Shown here: positions 21,301 through 31,925 of the stretch, piece after piece
Numbering within the stretch: the stretch's first letter is position 1
Layout of the letters: every line of letters begins with the position of its first letter
From: Alopecurus myosuroides
Lineage: Eukaryota; Streptophyta; Magnoliopsida; Poales; Poaceae
Direction of reading: 5' to 3'
DNA: 64,000 nucleotides
Assembly (NCBI GenBank): GCA_028641055.1
Contig: CM054057.1
Span: 398,892,541-398,956,540, forward strand
Position numbers and translations under genes: made by a program
Notes under the pieces: generated by a model
What the model saw: only the letters and a program-made list of their open reading frames with translations
Told to the model about the DNA's origin: nothing
Databases searched by the model: none

Positions 21301-22996
21301 TGAAATTAGGCAGTACTAAATTATTCTACATGTTTAGCGCTTCTCAAAAAGTTCAAGTTTGCTCAAGTTGGATTTATAGATTTAAAGTTATCAACAAGAC
21401 AAGATTTACATAGATTCAGCAATAACAAGTGTGTGCACGTATCAAAATTAATTTTTCATAATTTTAATAAATTCTACATATTGTGCTGATTTCAAAAAGT
21501 ACAAGATCATTGAATTTGGGCAAACAGATCAAAAGTTATGGTTTCTTGAAGTTTCACCAATTTTTTCGGAATTTTAATTCGAATTAAAAACACGCTGACT
21601 GTGCGCTGACTGGGCGGCCAGGTGGCGCGCGGTGATTGGATGGAGATGCCGACTAAGCGCTGACGCAGATCTGACTAGGCTGGACAGGTGGCTCGACGCG
21701 ATTGGCTCGTACCTGTTCGCTGTTGGATCTAACGTGGACCGTTAGATGGCGATCCGATGCTGGAGGGGGAATTGACCTTCGGTGGGCGGCGGATCTCGCC
21801 GGAGTTGCGACGTCGGCGCACTGCCGTGGATGGCGGCGGCCACTACGGGGTTCTCCGGCGTTGATAAGTACGCCGTCGGCTTCCTGGCGTCGCGGGGATC
21901 TCCCTCGTGTCCTCAGCGTCCTTCCTCGATGTGCGGAGCGGCGGCAAAGGATGGACCCCGAGGAGCTCTTCAATGGCGGCGGCGGTGGATGAACTCGACA
22001 CGGCGGCGGCGATTTAGGGTTAGGGTTTCGGGGTGCGGATGGAGGCGCGGATGTCGAGGCACCCTTTTATGGGACAGAAGCGTGGGGGAGGGGGCAGAGA
22101 GAGGCGGCGCGTCAGTGTTTGACTCAGCCACGGACGTTGAGGCGCTGACGTCAGCGTGACCTTGCGCACACGTCATGCACGGGGCCCACCTGTCGGTACG
22201 CGGAAGAGAGAGACAGATGAGTGCTGCACGGGCTTCTGCTGGGCTTCGGGGTCGTTTGGCGCTGCTCCCGTGCGGTGGTTAGGAAGTGGATCGGGCCTCA
22301 GCGCTGAGCTTTCTTTTCTCTCTTTTTTTTCTCTTTTCTTTTTCCTGTTTTCTTTTATATCCTTTGTTTTAAATGCCCAAATGAGCTCAAATTTATTTCT
22401 ATGGTTTTGTAAAATTAACACCTGTAATATGAAAATATTTGTGTGTTATTTCATCACACCTAAAATAATTATATTTTCAAAATATGATTAATCATTAATA
22501 ACAACTAAATGCTATTTTTAAAATAGAATAAAATTAATAATTTGAATTGTGGTTTAATAAAATTTAGAGAGGTGTCAGATATGCATATATTGTTTTTCAT
22601 GGTCTTTTACTTGTTTCATAAACAAAATAGTTTATATAAACACTTTATGGTTAATACTTGGTGTAATATTTGAAAACAGTATAAATTATTTTTATTCATG
22701 TGAAACATTTTGGAGGCATAGTGTTTAAACATAAACCATTTTCACGTAATAAATGAAATGAAAACCTTTTATGAAATAAGTGTTGTTAAGATAAAACAAT
22801 TATTTTGAATAAGCCTTAGGGTTTATGGTATTAGAGGCATATTGGATTTTCAATCCCAATAAGGGTGGAATAATAATTGATGTTTCCTTTGTGTTTGAGT
22901 TTTATTTGTTTTTTGGGGCTTGCATTAGTGGAAAACAAAAGTTTCAAATTTTTGTGATTTTTGAATGTCTCAGAAAAAAAATTCAGGGATGTTACA
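18378..22996 (-). repeat. 5' LTR of element B (4,619 bp)
   Basis: Partner of 12264-16934. The minus-strand TATA-like site is at about 22071-22062 (CCATAAAAGGGT). The exon 2 block is at about 19760-19699 and the exon 3 block near 18690-18673. Upstream of exon 3, minus-strand CAATACA and TGTATTG (about 18738-18715) form a stem. Long frames such as 21653-21973 and 21782-22159 lie in the GC-rich leader and are frame-shifted relative to the left copy, so they are not credible proteins. Confidence 0.9.
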
Positions 22997-23056
22997 CGGT
23001 CGATGCTGCGTGCGTAGCTACCTTCCCAGTCAGTAGACAATTATATATATATATAA

Positions 23057-23439
23057 GGGTCGCGCTATTTGACACCCAGGGTGTAGAATAACTATTTTTA
23101 CGTGATTTTTTACATCACGTAAATTTTGTCATATTTCTTATATCGAGTAGAACGTAAGAAAAATAAATATATAACATAAGCTTTTTCTTACGTGAAGCTA
23201 CAAAAAAATGAAAAATAATACACATATTTATGTTGTTTTATGACTTTTATGTTGTTATTACTCATATTTTTTAATTTTTATGCCGAGTTTTCTTTTATGG
23301 GTCAATATGAACATATAATATTTACACACATGACATAATTTTTTGACTTAGCAACATAAAAAATTGTGGGTGCAAAATAAGTTTTATGTACCCAGGGTGC
23401 TGAATAGGGTGTCTATATATGTACCCAGGGTGCTGAATA

Positions 23440-23475
<36 letters not shown>

Positions 23476-24260
23476 TCACGATATTAGACACCTAGGGTGC
23501 ATAATAGTTATTATACACCCACCTCGTATCATTTGAACCGTACATGATTTTTACGTCACGTAAATTTTGTCGTATTCCTTATGTCGAGTAGATCTTAAGA
23601 AAATATATACATGAGATAAACCTTTTATTTACGTGATGCCACAAAAAATAAAAAATACACAATTTTGCGTTGTTCTTATGATTTTTATGTTGCTATGACT
23701 CATATTTTTTTATTTTTATTCCGAATATTCTCTTATGGATAAAACATGAACGTAAATAATTACATACTACATAAATTTTTGACTTGGGAACATAAAAATT
23801 TGTGGGTACAAAATAAGTTTTCTACACCCAGGGTGCTGAATAGGTATGTAATTCCGAATAGGTATATATATGTCGCGCTATTTGTCACACAGGGTATAGA
23901 ATAGTTATTCTACACCCACCCTCTATCTTCACAACCGTACATTATTTTTACGTCACGTTTTTTTTTTCATATTCCTTATGTCGAGTAGAACGTAATAAAA
24001 TATATTCACGTCGTAAAAAATTATTTACGTGACGCTATAGAAATATAACAAAAATAGACATGTTAAGCTATTTTATTACTTTTATGGTGCTATGAACCAT
24101 ATTTTAAAAAAAATTACGTCGATTTTTCTATTATGGATCAACATGAGCGTAAATACTTCAGTACGTAATATAATATTTTTACTTGGCGATATAAAATAAA
24201 ATTGTCGGTGCAAAATAAGTTCTCTGCACCGTGGGTGCTGAATAGGGTATATATATATAT
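23057..24260. repeat. Three tandem diverged copies of a ~390-bp CACCCAGGGTG-ended repeat with TA tracts
   Basis: Unit 1 (about 23057-23440) starts GGTCGCGCTATTTGACACC and ends CCCAGGGTGCTGAATA. Unit 2 (about 23474-23868) starts GGTCACGATATTAGACACC. Unit 3 (about 23873-24250) starts GTCGCGCTATTTGTCACAC. Each then has TAGAATAACTATT-like text, TTTTTACGTCACGTAAATTT and CTTATGTCGAGTAGA, and ends near GTGCAAAATAAGTT followed by CCCAGGGTGCTGAATAG. TA dinucleotide runs flank or separate the units (23041-23056, 23440-23474, 24249-24261). The short palindrome CACCCAGGGTG is present at both ends of a unit. This looks like a non-autonomous DNA transposon family that inserts into TA repeats or copies of itself; the family is not identified. 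Minus-strand frame 24082-24285 is a chance opening. Confidence 0.7.
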
Positions 24261-24989
24261 ATTTTTTACTTTTATACAGCTCCATGTTGCTCCAGGACGG
24301 AGCAGTGCCGAACGTCCCTACTCCGCGTAGCTAGATCCGTGGACCGGGCCATTTCTCTGTACAATTTGCGGAGCAGCATTCTGCCGATCCGTGGAGGAGT
24401 GGGTTGCGGAGCAGCAGGTAATTACGATATACTGCCACGGCCAAGTGACTAGGAAAGATGCTTCGCTGTTGTTTTCTCCTCAAAACAGATCGAGCGACTC
24501 GTTTATACATGTCGTCCACTTCCCGAAAACAGATTGACCGCACAGACTGAGCGCTGCCACCATGACTCCTGCCTCGCCGGCACACGTGCACTCCCTCAAC
24601 CTCCGCCCCCGACTCCGTCACGTTCTACAACGATCTCGCCCCCACCAGAGCAGCCTCTTCGATCTCTAGCGCGGTCGTACCTGCCCCCAGACCGAGGCTC
24701 TGCGTCGGTCCCATCTGCCAACATCTCCTGATCCGGCGAGTTCAGGTCCCCATCCTCCACCTTCCCTGGGTCCGGCGAGCCGACAAGGCCCCGTCCTCCC
24801 ATCTGGCGTCGTCTCCGCTCGGCCGCCGCATGAGCATCTCGGTGGGCAGCCAACAAAAAATCCCACCCAAAATAGGCTTAGCAAGTTCGAAAAGAGATGG
24901 GCTTTGGGCCCAGAAAATCACCGGAGCGGCGCCAAACATTCCACTCCATGCGAGGCGTGGAATTGGATGCAATTGAGCCGCATCGGAGG
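24261..24989. other. Unassigned GC-richer segment
   Basis: This contains AGCTCCATGTTGCTCCAGGA and related GGAGCAGC words near 24280-24420, then a GC-rich stretch 24560-24850 with overlapping frames on both strands (for example 24596-24856 minus). The frames are proline/arginine/glycine-rich and compositional. I recognise no gene. The segment could be part of the same DNA-transposon remnant as the GAACTT array that follows. Confidence 0.4.
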
Positions 24990-27282
24990 ATTTGGTCTTA
25001 GCGGACCACTTCTGACCATGCCCTTAGTGATTGAACTTTCGAAGAATAGCAAGCAAACTTCCGCACGACACCAAAGTGAACTTCTTCGTGACAGAATGTG
25101 AACTTTTTCTGCACGGTCAAAGTGAACTTTAGGGGGGAAAAATCTGGGCTCCCAAAATAAATTTCTTCGCGACAGAAAGTGAAATTCTTCGCGATAGAAA
25201 GTCAAGTTCCGCATGGTTAAAGTGAACTTCAGAAATAAAATATTTTTTCTGGACGCTCAAATTGAACTTATTCGTGGAAAAAATTGAACTTCTTCGGCGA
25301 CTGAAAGTGAACCACCGCACGGTGCAAACTGAACGTTTTTTTGCGCGCTTGAGGTGAACTTTCGTACGATGCGAACTGAACTTTTTTTTCGTGTTCGTTG
25401 TGAACTTCTTAAGAGGTATAAAGTGAACTTTTTTAGGTTAAGTGAACTTCTTTTTTCTATGCGAACTTCCGGGGCATGCAATCTGAACTTTTTTCGAGAT
25501 GATTTTTCCGGGGCGTGAAAAGTGAACTCCCGCTCAGGCTAAAAATCAAACAGCTAATCCACCTACCTTTTTCAGTACAAGGTTGAGCACCAACGAGGCA
25601 GCAGTTTACCACTCAAATTTTGAGGGAAATTCGTCTCTAAACTTCCCGGATGAAAAATATGTACTTATACTTCTCTACGTGAACTACCGAGAGTTAGATC
25701 TTACTTATATACACACTTGCACCCTATGTCCCTGTCGTAACACACCAAACTTTTTGTGCTGACAAAAAACGATTGGCGAACTGAACATCCGAACAAATAA
25801 AACATAAGCTCATAATCGAATGGGACGCGCTAGCCGTAGGTCACCCTATATTTGAGAAATGTAGGTCCCCTGTTGAGCCCTCAGATCTTCATCTAATGGC
25901 TAGAAATTAGCACATCACAGTTTTTACATTTTAGCCCCCTAATTTTCGAATATAGAACCCACACTCCATATCAGTCCCACTTAAACGAAGGGGAATATTG
26001 TGTTGCCCCCGGTCATCTCGATAATTACAGCAAAACTGCAATTGCAACAAATTCACAGATACCGCAAAAAATTATTTCCCTCGTGTACAAAAAAAGTAAT
26101 GCAACAAATTGTTCCAAAAATATTCGAAAAATAAGTAATGCTACAAAGAATAGTTAAACAATATGTTTATTGCGTTGCAACAAAAAAGTTCAAACAATTC
26201 AACAAAAATGACAACCTATTGCAAAAACAAAAAAATTGCATCAATTAAAAAGTTGGTAAGCAAAAAAATAATTTGTCACTGTTTCAGTTGCAACAAAAAT
26301 CATCACTTATTTCAATAAAAAAGTAAATCGATAGCAACAATAAAATCAAATGTTTACAACAAGTGAAGGAGTGCATAAACATGTCATTCCACATAAAATT
26401 TAAACATATCATTTACTAGAAAATCATCCAGAAAAACATTGCAACATCTCGCTTGTGTTTTCTCAACAAAATGCGTGTGAACTGGTTACAATATTTAAAA
26501 ACGTATGCAAAATTGACCCAAAAATGGCGAAAACACTTAGCGTTCACACGTCTGCACGTGGTTGTTACATTGGGATTTTAAAATATACTGTGACGCGTAT
26601 AATTGGGCCGAAAAATAAAAATAAAAATACTGCTAACTAGGCCGCGCATAAGCACACAAACCGGCCCAAAATGGGCTCCAACGCGCGGGGCTCCAGGGCG
26701 AAGCGACCTGCGCGGAGGCAGTTTAGGTCCCCTAAAGCAAGTCTTTTCCTAATCGAATTACATTTTTTTCCCTAAAAAACTGTGGATGTCACAGACATAC
26801 GAACTGAACCTTCTAACAAACAAATATGAAGTTCCGAATTGTTGTAACTGTCACATTTTTGCTACAATATCAGAGCTCCTCCGAGTGTTTGTCGTTAGTG
26901 AGATGAAAAAACGTCCAAAGTTCAGAAGCTACGCCCAATAAAGTTCAGAGGAGGGACACAATTTTTTTCTCTACTTGTAGTTCGAGAAAAGAATTTGGGA
27001 TCAGAGTAGTGTACTCCTCGGCATCACGGAAGTGAACTCTTGGGTAAACAGAAGTGGACTCCCGCAACACAACCCAAGCAGGCTTTCTCCGACGAGCACA
27101 CACATCAGTCATCCGAGGAGTAGTAGCGGCAAGGGAGGGTAGCGGCGCCACCCAGGGAAGCGATAGAGGAATTAAGCCCGCCAGCTGCAAGGTGTGCGAC
27201 AGTGTCGCCAGCCAAGCGCAACACATGGGAGGACATGCCTGCCACCATCTAGGTCCGTGAGAGAGGAAGGAGGGGCCCTGGA
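24990..27282. repeat. Array of degenerate GAACTT-type repeats (split DNA-transposon remnant)
   Basis: From about 25030 to 25540 the motif AAAGTGAACTTCTTCG or a variant recurs every 25-35 bases in one orientation, for example at 25034, 25076, 25098, 25123, 25222, 25264, 25286, 25360, 25400, 25425 and 25440. After an interruption (25822-26749) related words return (GAACTGAACC, GAAGTTCC, GTGAACTC) up to about 27060. Dense oriented short repeats of this sort are typical of subterminal regions of plant DNA transposons such as CACTA or Mutator types. The termini are not evident, so no superfamily is assigned. No protein is encoded; the many minus-strand frames here translate the repeat and are not genes. 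Confidence 0.6.
25822..26749. mobile_element. Putative non-autonomous Mutator-like element with 9-bp target duplication
   Basis: A 928-bp segment is bounded by identical 9-mers, TAATCGAAT at 25813-25821 and 26750-26758, and splits the GAACTT-repeat array. A 9-bp duplication is typical of Mutator-like transposons. The ends are only weakly inverted: GGGACGCGCTAGCCGTAGGTC on the left (21 bases, quoted as two parts GGGACGCGCT and AGCCGTAGGTC) against GGAAAAGACTTGC and TTTAGGGGACC on the right. The interior (26030-26420) is full of TTGCAACAAAA-type words on the plus strand and encodes nothing. The boundary call depends mostly on the 9-mer and on the interrupted array. Confidence 0.5.
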
Positions 27283-28207
27283 TGATATTGGGTGGCCCAA
27301 TCTTCTCAATGAGCTTCTCTCTCTTTTTGTGGATTTTCTGCATTTTGTGATAACTAGTGCTACACTGAGACCTCTCACTTGGATGACCCCTGTTGCCAAT
27401 TCAACAACAATCAAGCCCTTTGGATATTCTCAACTACACACTTTTGCACAAGTAATCAAAGATCACAAGTGGTCCTGTATCCCCCTATTCCCAATGGAAT
27501 AAAAAGATGTCACGCAACTTTGCAATGGTAAACTTCAAGATGAATGCTTAGCAGCAATACAATCTAGAGGCTAGGGTTTTCTTTGGTTTAAACTGGATCT
27601 GCCTCCACAACTCGCAGGAGGGGAGTATATAAGGGGGAGGGGCTACGGCCACAAGGCTTCCTTGCGAAGGCACCAATCCCTCTTGGACTAGGACTCCTAC
27701 TAGGAATCAAAGAGAGGATACAAACCGACCCACATTAGGGGGTTCGGCCAAATATGGTATACAAACCATACCTACTTGGAGTAGGATTTCTCTATGGCTC
27801 ATTGGTATTCAATGGGGCGACGTCCTCTTGTTTTCCTTCTGTCTTAGTGTGGAATAACAAGCTAGTAATTGTTTTCCACACTTGCATGATTGTTTTTGCC
27901 ATCTTGTATGTTTGTTTTCTCCATGGTACACTTGTTTTCACCACTTGTAGTCTTGTTTTCCAGCATCTCCATGTTGTTTTCCAGCTCCTCTTGGTTGTTT
28001 TCCGCCATCATGTTTGTGTTATCAATAAACCTGATCATACATAAATGCATAGACTTAGGTAGTGTAAAGTTCTCACTATCACAAACATCATAATCAATAA
28101 GGACCGAATTCACCTGTTGTTGTAATAGCTTGGTCCTTGACCTTGTCATAGGTCCAAGTCTCACATCATCTTGTTTAAGTGGCAAGGTACTAGGGGTTTC
28201 CTCATCA
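27283..28207 (-). repeat. 3' LTR of element D (925 bp)
   Basis: It matches 34611-34829 joined to 47027-47730. A TATA motif (AGTATATAAGGG on the plus strand, 27624-27635; TTATATAC on the minus strand) sits mid-LTR in both copies. The pol frame ends inside this LTR at 27862. Confidence 0.9.
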
Positions 28208-29526
28208 TCCTCCCCCTCTCGAAAAGGCATCGACCTCGACGCATCAAGGTCATCTCCATGATATGGTGCCAAATCAGCAACATTGAAAGAATTACTCACT
28301 CCAAACTCATCAACTGGAAGATCTATCTTGTAAGCATTGTCATTGATCTTGGCAATCACTTTGTAGGGACCAGCACCTCGAGGCAATAACTGGGACTTTC
28401 TGAGCTTAGGAAATCTGTCGTTTCGAAAGTGTACCCATACCAAATCTCCTTCTTGAAATAGAACCTCCTTTCTCTTCTTGTTTAATCTTTCAGCCACATA
28501 CTTCCCTTTCTTCTCTCTGGCATATATAGTCTTCTCATGTATCTTCTTCACAAAATCAGCTCTCTTTGATGCCTCCATATTTGTTCTCTCTTGTATAGGA
28601 AGTGGTAGAAAATCAAGTGGTGTAATGGGTTTGAATCCATAGACCACCTGAAATGGGCAAAGCTGAGTAGTAGAGTGCACAACTCTATTATATGCAAATT
28701 CCACATGTGGCAAACACTCCTCCCACTCCCTCAGATTTTTCTTGATCATGGTTCTCAATAGTGTTGATAATGTTCTATTAACCACCTCTATTTTCCCATC
28801 AGTTTGGGGGTGAAATGTTGTTGAAAACATCAAATTTGTTCCTAGTTTCCCCCATAGTGTCTTCGAAATGTAGCTCATAAACTTCACATCTCGATCAGAA
28901 ACAATATTCCTTGGTACTCCATGTAATCTCACTATGTCCCTGAAAAACAGATTAGCAATATGCGACTCATTGTCGCTTTTGTGGCAAGGAATAAAGTGTG
29001 ACATTTTAGAGAATCTGCCCACTACCACAAATATAGAATCATGCCCCCTTTTAGTCCTTGGTAAACCTAGCACAAAATTAATACTTATATCTTCCCATGG
29101 TGTAGTTGGTGCAGGTAATGAAGTATACAAACCGCTGGGCTTCAATTTTGATTTGGCCTTATTGCAAGTGATGCACCTTTGCACAAAACTATAAACATCT
29201 CTTCTCATATGTGCCCAATAAAAATTATCAGATAACATAAGTAATGTTTTCTCACGTCCAAAGTGTCCCATTAATCCACCACTATGAGATTCCTGCAATA
29301 ACATCAAACACAAAGAACACTCGGGAATACACAATTTGTTAGCTCTAAACAAAAATCCATCATGTATATGATACTTATCCCAAACCTTCACATTAGAACA
29401 TTTAGCATATGGTGTAGAAAATTCTTTATCTTCAGCATATAGTGGTTTTAATTCTTCCAAACCCGATACTTGAACATCTAATTTAGTGAGTAACATGTTT
29501 TTCCTAGACAAAGCATCAACAACCAC
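27862..29526 (-). CDS. Integrase and C-terminal domain of element D pol (longest surviving open segment, 554 codons)
   Basis: This segment would insert retrotransposon cDNA into chromosomes. It is a part of pol, not an independent gene: the listed start is a GTG just downstream of the RNase H tail VVDALSRK. Domains in order: zinc-binding HHCC region (H at HSGGLMGHFGR, then CITC, about residues 75-130); catalytic core with VSDRDVKF and HPQTDGKIEVVNR; then FQEGDLVWVHFRNDRFP and GPYKVIAKINDNAYKIDLP; and the chromovirus tail FNVADLAPYHGDD. The first catalytic Asp, normally in ISMDFVLGLP, reads ISINFVLGLP (D to N), which should inactivate it. The frame crosses the polypurine tract as REGEDDEE and ends about 115 codons into the LTR. 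Those last residues include FIDNTN and repeated ENN-type sequence. Confidence 0.85.
   Translation of the reverse strand: MVVDALSRKNMLLTKLDVQVSGLEELKPLYAEDKEFSTPYAKCSNVKVWDKYHIHDGFLFRANKLCIPECSLCLMLLQESHSGGLMGHFGREKTLLMLSDNFYWAHMRRDVYSFVQRCITCNKAKSKLKPSGLYTSLPAPTTPWEDISINFVLGLPRTKRGHDSIFVVVGRFSKMSHFIPCHKSDNESHIANLFFRDIVRLHGVPRNIVSDRDVKFMSYISKTLWGKLGTNLMFSTTFHPQTDGKIEVVNRTLSTLLRTMIKKNLREWEECLPHVEFAYNRVVHSTTQLCPFQVVYGFKPITPLDFLPLPIQERTNMEASKRADFVKKIHEKTIYAREKKGKYVAERLNKKRKEVLFQEGDLVWVHFRNDRFPKLRKSQLLPRGAGPYKVIAKINDNAYKIDLPVDEFGVSNSFNVADLAPYHGDDLDASRSMPFREGEDDEETPSTLPLKQDDVRLGPMTRSRTKLLQQQVNSVLIDYDVCDSENFTLPKSMHLCMIRFIDNTNMMAENNQEELENNMEMLENKTTSGENKCTMEKTNIQDGKNNHASVENNY
28208..28221 (-). promoter_or_regulatory. 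Polypurine tract of element D
   Basis: CGAGAGGGGGAGGA on the minus strand, immediately followed by the LTR start TGATGAGG. It lies inside the coding frame. Confidence 0.85.
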
Positions 29527-29529
29527 ATT

Positions 29530-29990
29530 ATCTAATCCTTTCTTATGTTTAATGATGTATGGGAAAGATTCAATGAATTTTACCCATTTAGCATGTCTCT
29601 TATTAAGATTGGATTGCCTCTTTAAATTTTTAATACCTGATGATCAGAATGTATAATAAATTCTTTTGGCCACAAATAATGTTTCCAAACTTCAAGAACT
29701 CTAACAAGTGCATATAATTCTTTATCATAGGCAGAATAATTCAATTGAGCTCCATGTAAATTCTCAGAAAAATAAGCAATTGGTTTCTTATCTTGCATTA
29801 TCACACCTCCAATACCTATGCCACTAGCATCACATTCAATTTCAATTTGTCTATTAAAATTTGGTAGCATTAATAATGGGGCCAAAATCAACTTATTCTT
29901 CAAAGTATCAAAAGCAATATCTTGAGCAACCCCCACTCGAAATTTACACCTTTCTTTGTCAAAGCATTCAAAGGGGCAGCAATAGTACTA
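29530..29990 (-). pseudogene. RNase H region of element D pol
   Basis: The frame 29936-29622 reads [18 protein letters not shown] and then [12 protein letters not shown] and HSDHQ, the conserved RT-linked RNase H segment that degrades the RNA strand of the RNA-DNA hybrid. The catalytic Asp, Glu and Asp positions (CDAS, KELYAL, HSDH) are visible. The frame breaks just after HSDHQ near 29622 by a one-base shift and continues in the neighbouring frame into the integrase segment. Confidence 0.8.
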
Positions 29991-31106
29991 AAATCTTTCA
30001 CAAATCTTCTATAAAATCCAGCTAGTCCATTAAAACTTCTTACTTGACTCACATTCATGGGAATTGGCCAATTTTTAGTTAATTCAATTTTAGATTCATC
30101 TACTTCAATCCCATGTTTAGAAACAACATATCCAAGAAATATGACATTATCTTTGCAAAAAGTGCACTTCTCTAAATTTCAATACAATTTATTTTCTCTT
30201 AGCACATGCAAAACTTGTCTAATATGATCAATGTGTTCATGCTCATTGTGGCTATATATGAGAATATCATCAAAGTAAACAACCACAAATTTGCCAATAG
30301 AATCTCTCAAAACATGGTTCATTAATCTCATGAAAGTACTAGGTGCATTAGTTAATCCAAAAGGCATTACTAACCACTCATATAAACGAAATTTTGTTTT
30401 AAAGGTTTTTTTCCCATTCATCCCCCTCTTTCATCCTAACACTACGTAAATCAATCTTAGAGAAAACAGGAACACCACTTAATTCATCTAACATGTCTTC
30501 CAAACGTGGTATAGGATGACGATAACGATAGTGATGTTGTTAATTGCTCTAAAACTACACACATGCACCAAGTACCATCTTACTTAGGAACTAAAATAAC
30601 AGGAACAACACAAGGAGATAGTCTTATTCGAATATAACCTTTATCAAGAAGCTCTTGTACTTGTTTATGAATTTCTTTGTCTCTTGGGGATTTGTCCTAT
30701 AGGGAGCTCGGTTTGGTAATGATGATCCAGGAATTAAATCAATTTGGTGCTCAATCCCTCTCAATGGTGGCAGCCGTGAGGTTACTTCTTCTGGAAAAAC
30801 ATCATCAAACTCCTGCAAAACATTAGAGACACCAATAGAAACAGGAGTCATGTCATTAGAAACAAAAATTTCCCCCGTATGCATGAGCACTATAGGTACT
30901 AAGCTAGGATCTTCTCTAAACTCTCTCAAATCTTCTTTGGTGGCTAACATTGTTAAAAGGCTCACTCCCTTACTTTTACCACTCGGCCTAGGTTTGTTTT
31001 CACCCACAGAATTTGTGTTTTCACTCTTCTCATCTCTCTCACTCTCTTTCTCTAGATTCACCTTAGTTTTCTGTCTAGACTCATTCACAATATGTTGTGG
31101 TGTCAT
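29991..31106 (-). pseudogene. Reverse transcriptase region of element D pol (broken)
   Basis: It reads on the minus strand from QEFDDVFPEEVTSRLPPLRG (about 30800) through VPVILVPK with a following stop, then [17 protein letters not shown] near 30470, and [19 protein letters not shown] with [12 protein letters not shown] in the frame 30421-30179. YFDD is the polymerase active site. Between KIDLRS and VRMKEGDEW the usual GYHQI-type residues are missing, a deletion of about four codons. Stops and shifts near 30600 and 30420 make it non-functional. The N-terminal linker (31106-30850) is low-complexity and lysine/serine-rich. Confidence 0.82.
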
Positions 31107-31124
31107 CCTTATTATTCCAACTCA

Positions 31125-31417
31125 GGCCTCCTTTGATTCATAGGATAGGAAAGACATAGGATTAGGAAAGGCATAGGATTGAAATGTCATGCCTAGTTAA
31201 ACCTATGGGAAGATGAGTTCTCTTTGATTGTACCAAAGGAATTTTCCATGAGGTATGACCTAATGTTTATTTCCTATAGGATTTACACTACAGAATTCCT
31301 ATAGGATTATTTCCTATGGGATATGTTCCTATGAATCAAACAACTAGTGTAGGAAAATATCCATAGGATCTGAATCCTACACAATTCCTACACCGTTCCT
31401 ATGATTCAAAGGAGGCC
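31125..31417. mobile_element. 293-bp MITE inserted in element D pol
   Basis: The terminal inverted repeats are GGCCTCCTTTGATTCATAGG on the left and, read inward from the right, GGCCTCCTTTGAATCATAGG: 19 of 20 match. The flanks are TCA (31122-31124) and TCA (31418-31420), a 3-bp duplication that fits a PIF/Harbinger Tourist-like origin. The interior is AT-rich with many CCTATAGGA words and codes for nothing. It sits between the protease linker and the RT region of D and interrupts that frame. Confidence 0.88.
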
Positions 31418-31420
31418 TCA

Positions 31421-31925
31421 ATGGGTATGTGTTTTCTCTCCCATTATGTATCACCTTCTTGTCGAATTTCCAAGGTCTTCCAGGTGATAGATGAAAAACT
31501 TGCATGGGAACCACATCACACTCAATTGTATCTTTGTATGGTCCAATTTGAAATTCCACTCTCACCATTTGGCATACTCTGATTTCTTCTTTCTCACTCA
31601 ATCATTGAATATAATATGGGTGTGGGTGTGGAATATATCTCAATCTTAGCTTTGCACATAAATCCTTGCTTGCTAAATTTATGCAACTCCCTCCATCAAT
31701 GATCACTTTGCAAGCCATTTGAGGACCCACAATTGCTTTGGTTTGGAATAGATTGCATCTTTGGCTCTCATCACTAGGAACCACACTCAAAGCTTGTGTG
31801 CACACAATTGTTGGATAATTTGTAGCATAAGCATCAATAGGACCATCATCATCATATGTATCCTCCTCACTGGGATCAGCATCATCTCCAGTCTCATACT
31901 CATCATCAGCATTGATAATCATCAT
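31421..31925 (-). pseudogene. Protease region of element D
   Basis: The frame 31925-31602 has an acidic start, then ACKVIIDGGSCINLASKDLC, the retroelement aspartic protease active site in its DGGS form, as used by CRM-type elements. The following frame 31601-31377 continues with FQIGPYKDTIECDVVPMQ and GRPWKFDKKVIHNGRENTY, ending at the MITE. A stop and frameshift near 31601 separate the two halves. The protease would cut the gag-pol precursor. Confidence 0.78.

Larger units (their letters stand above)
12264..22996 (-). mobile_element. Element B: large-LTR, protein-poor Ty3/gypsy derivative
   Basis: Two direct repeats, 12264-16934 and 18378-22996, begin on the plus strand with TGTAGCGATCCC and end with GGGATGTTACA. 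The primer-binding site lies left of the right-hand repeat, so the element reads on the minus strand and its 5' LTR is the right one. The flanks are CGGTG (12259-12263) and CGGTC (22997-23001), a 4-of-5 match to a target duplication. Internal DNA is 1,443 bp with no meaningful protein frame. LTR divergence is clearly higher than in A, with several indels including a ~70-base stretch present only in the left copy near 15120-15190. B and C share LTR text, internal text and signals, and so are sister families. Confidence 0.9.

Noticed and set aside
21653..22176. Long frames on both strands in the right LTR of B
   Set aside because: They arise from a one-base deletion and GC-rich composition. The equivalent left copy does not keep them.
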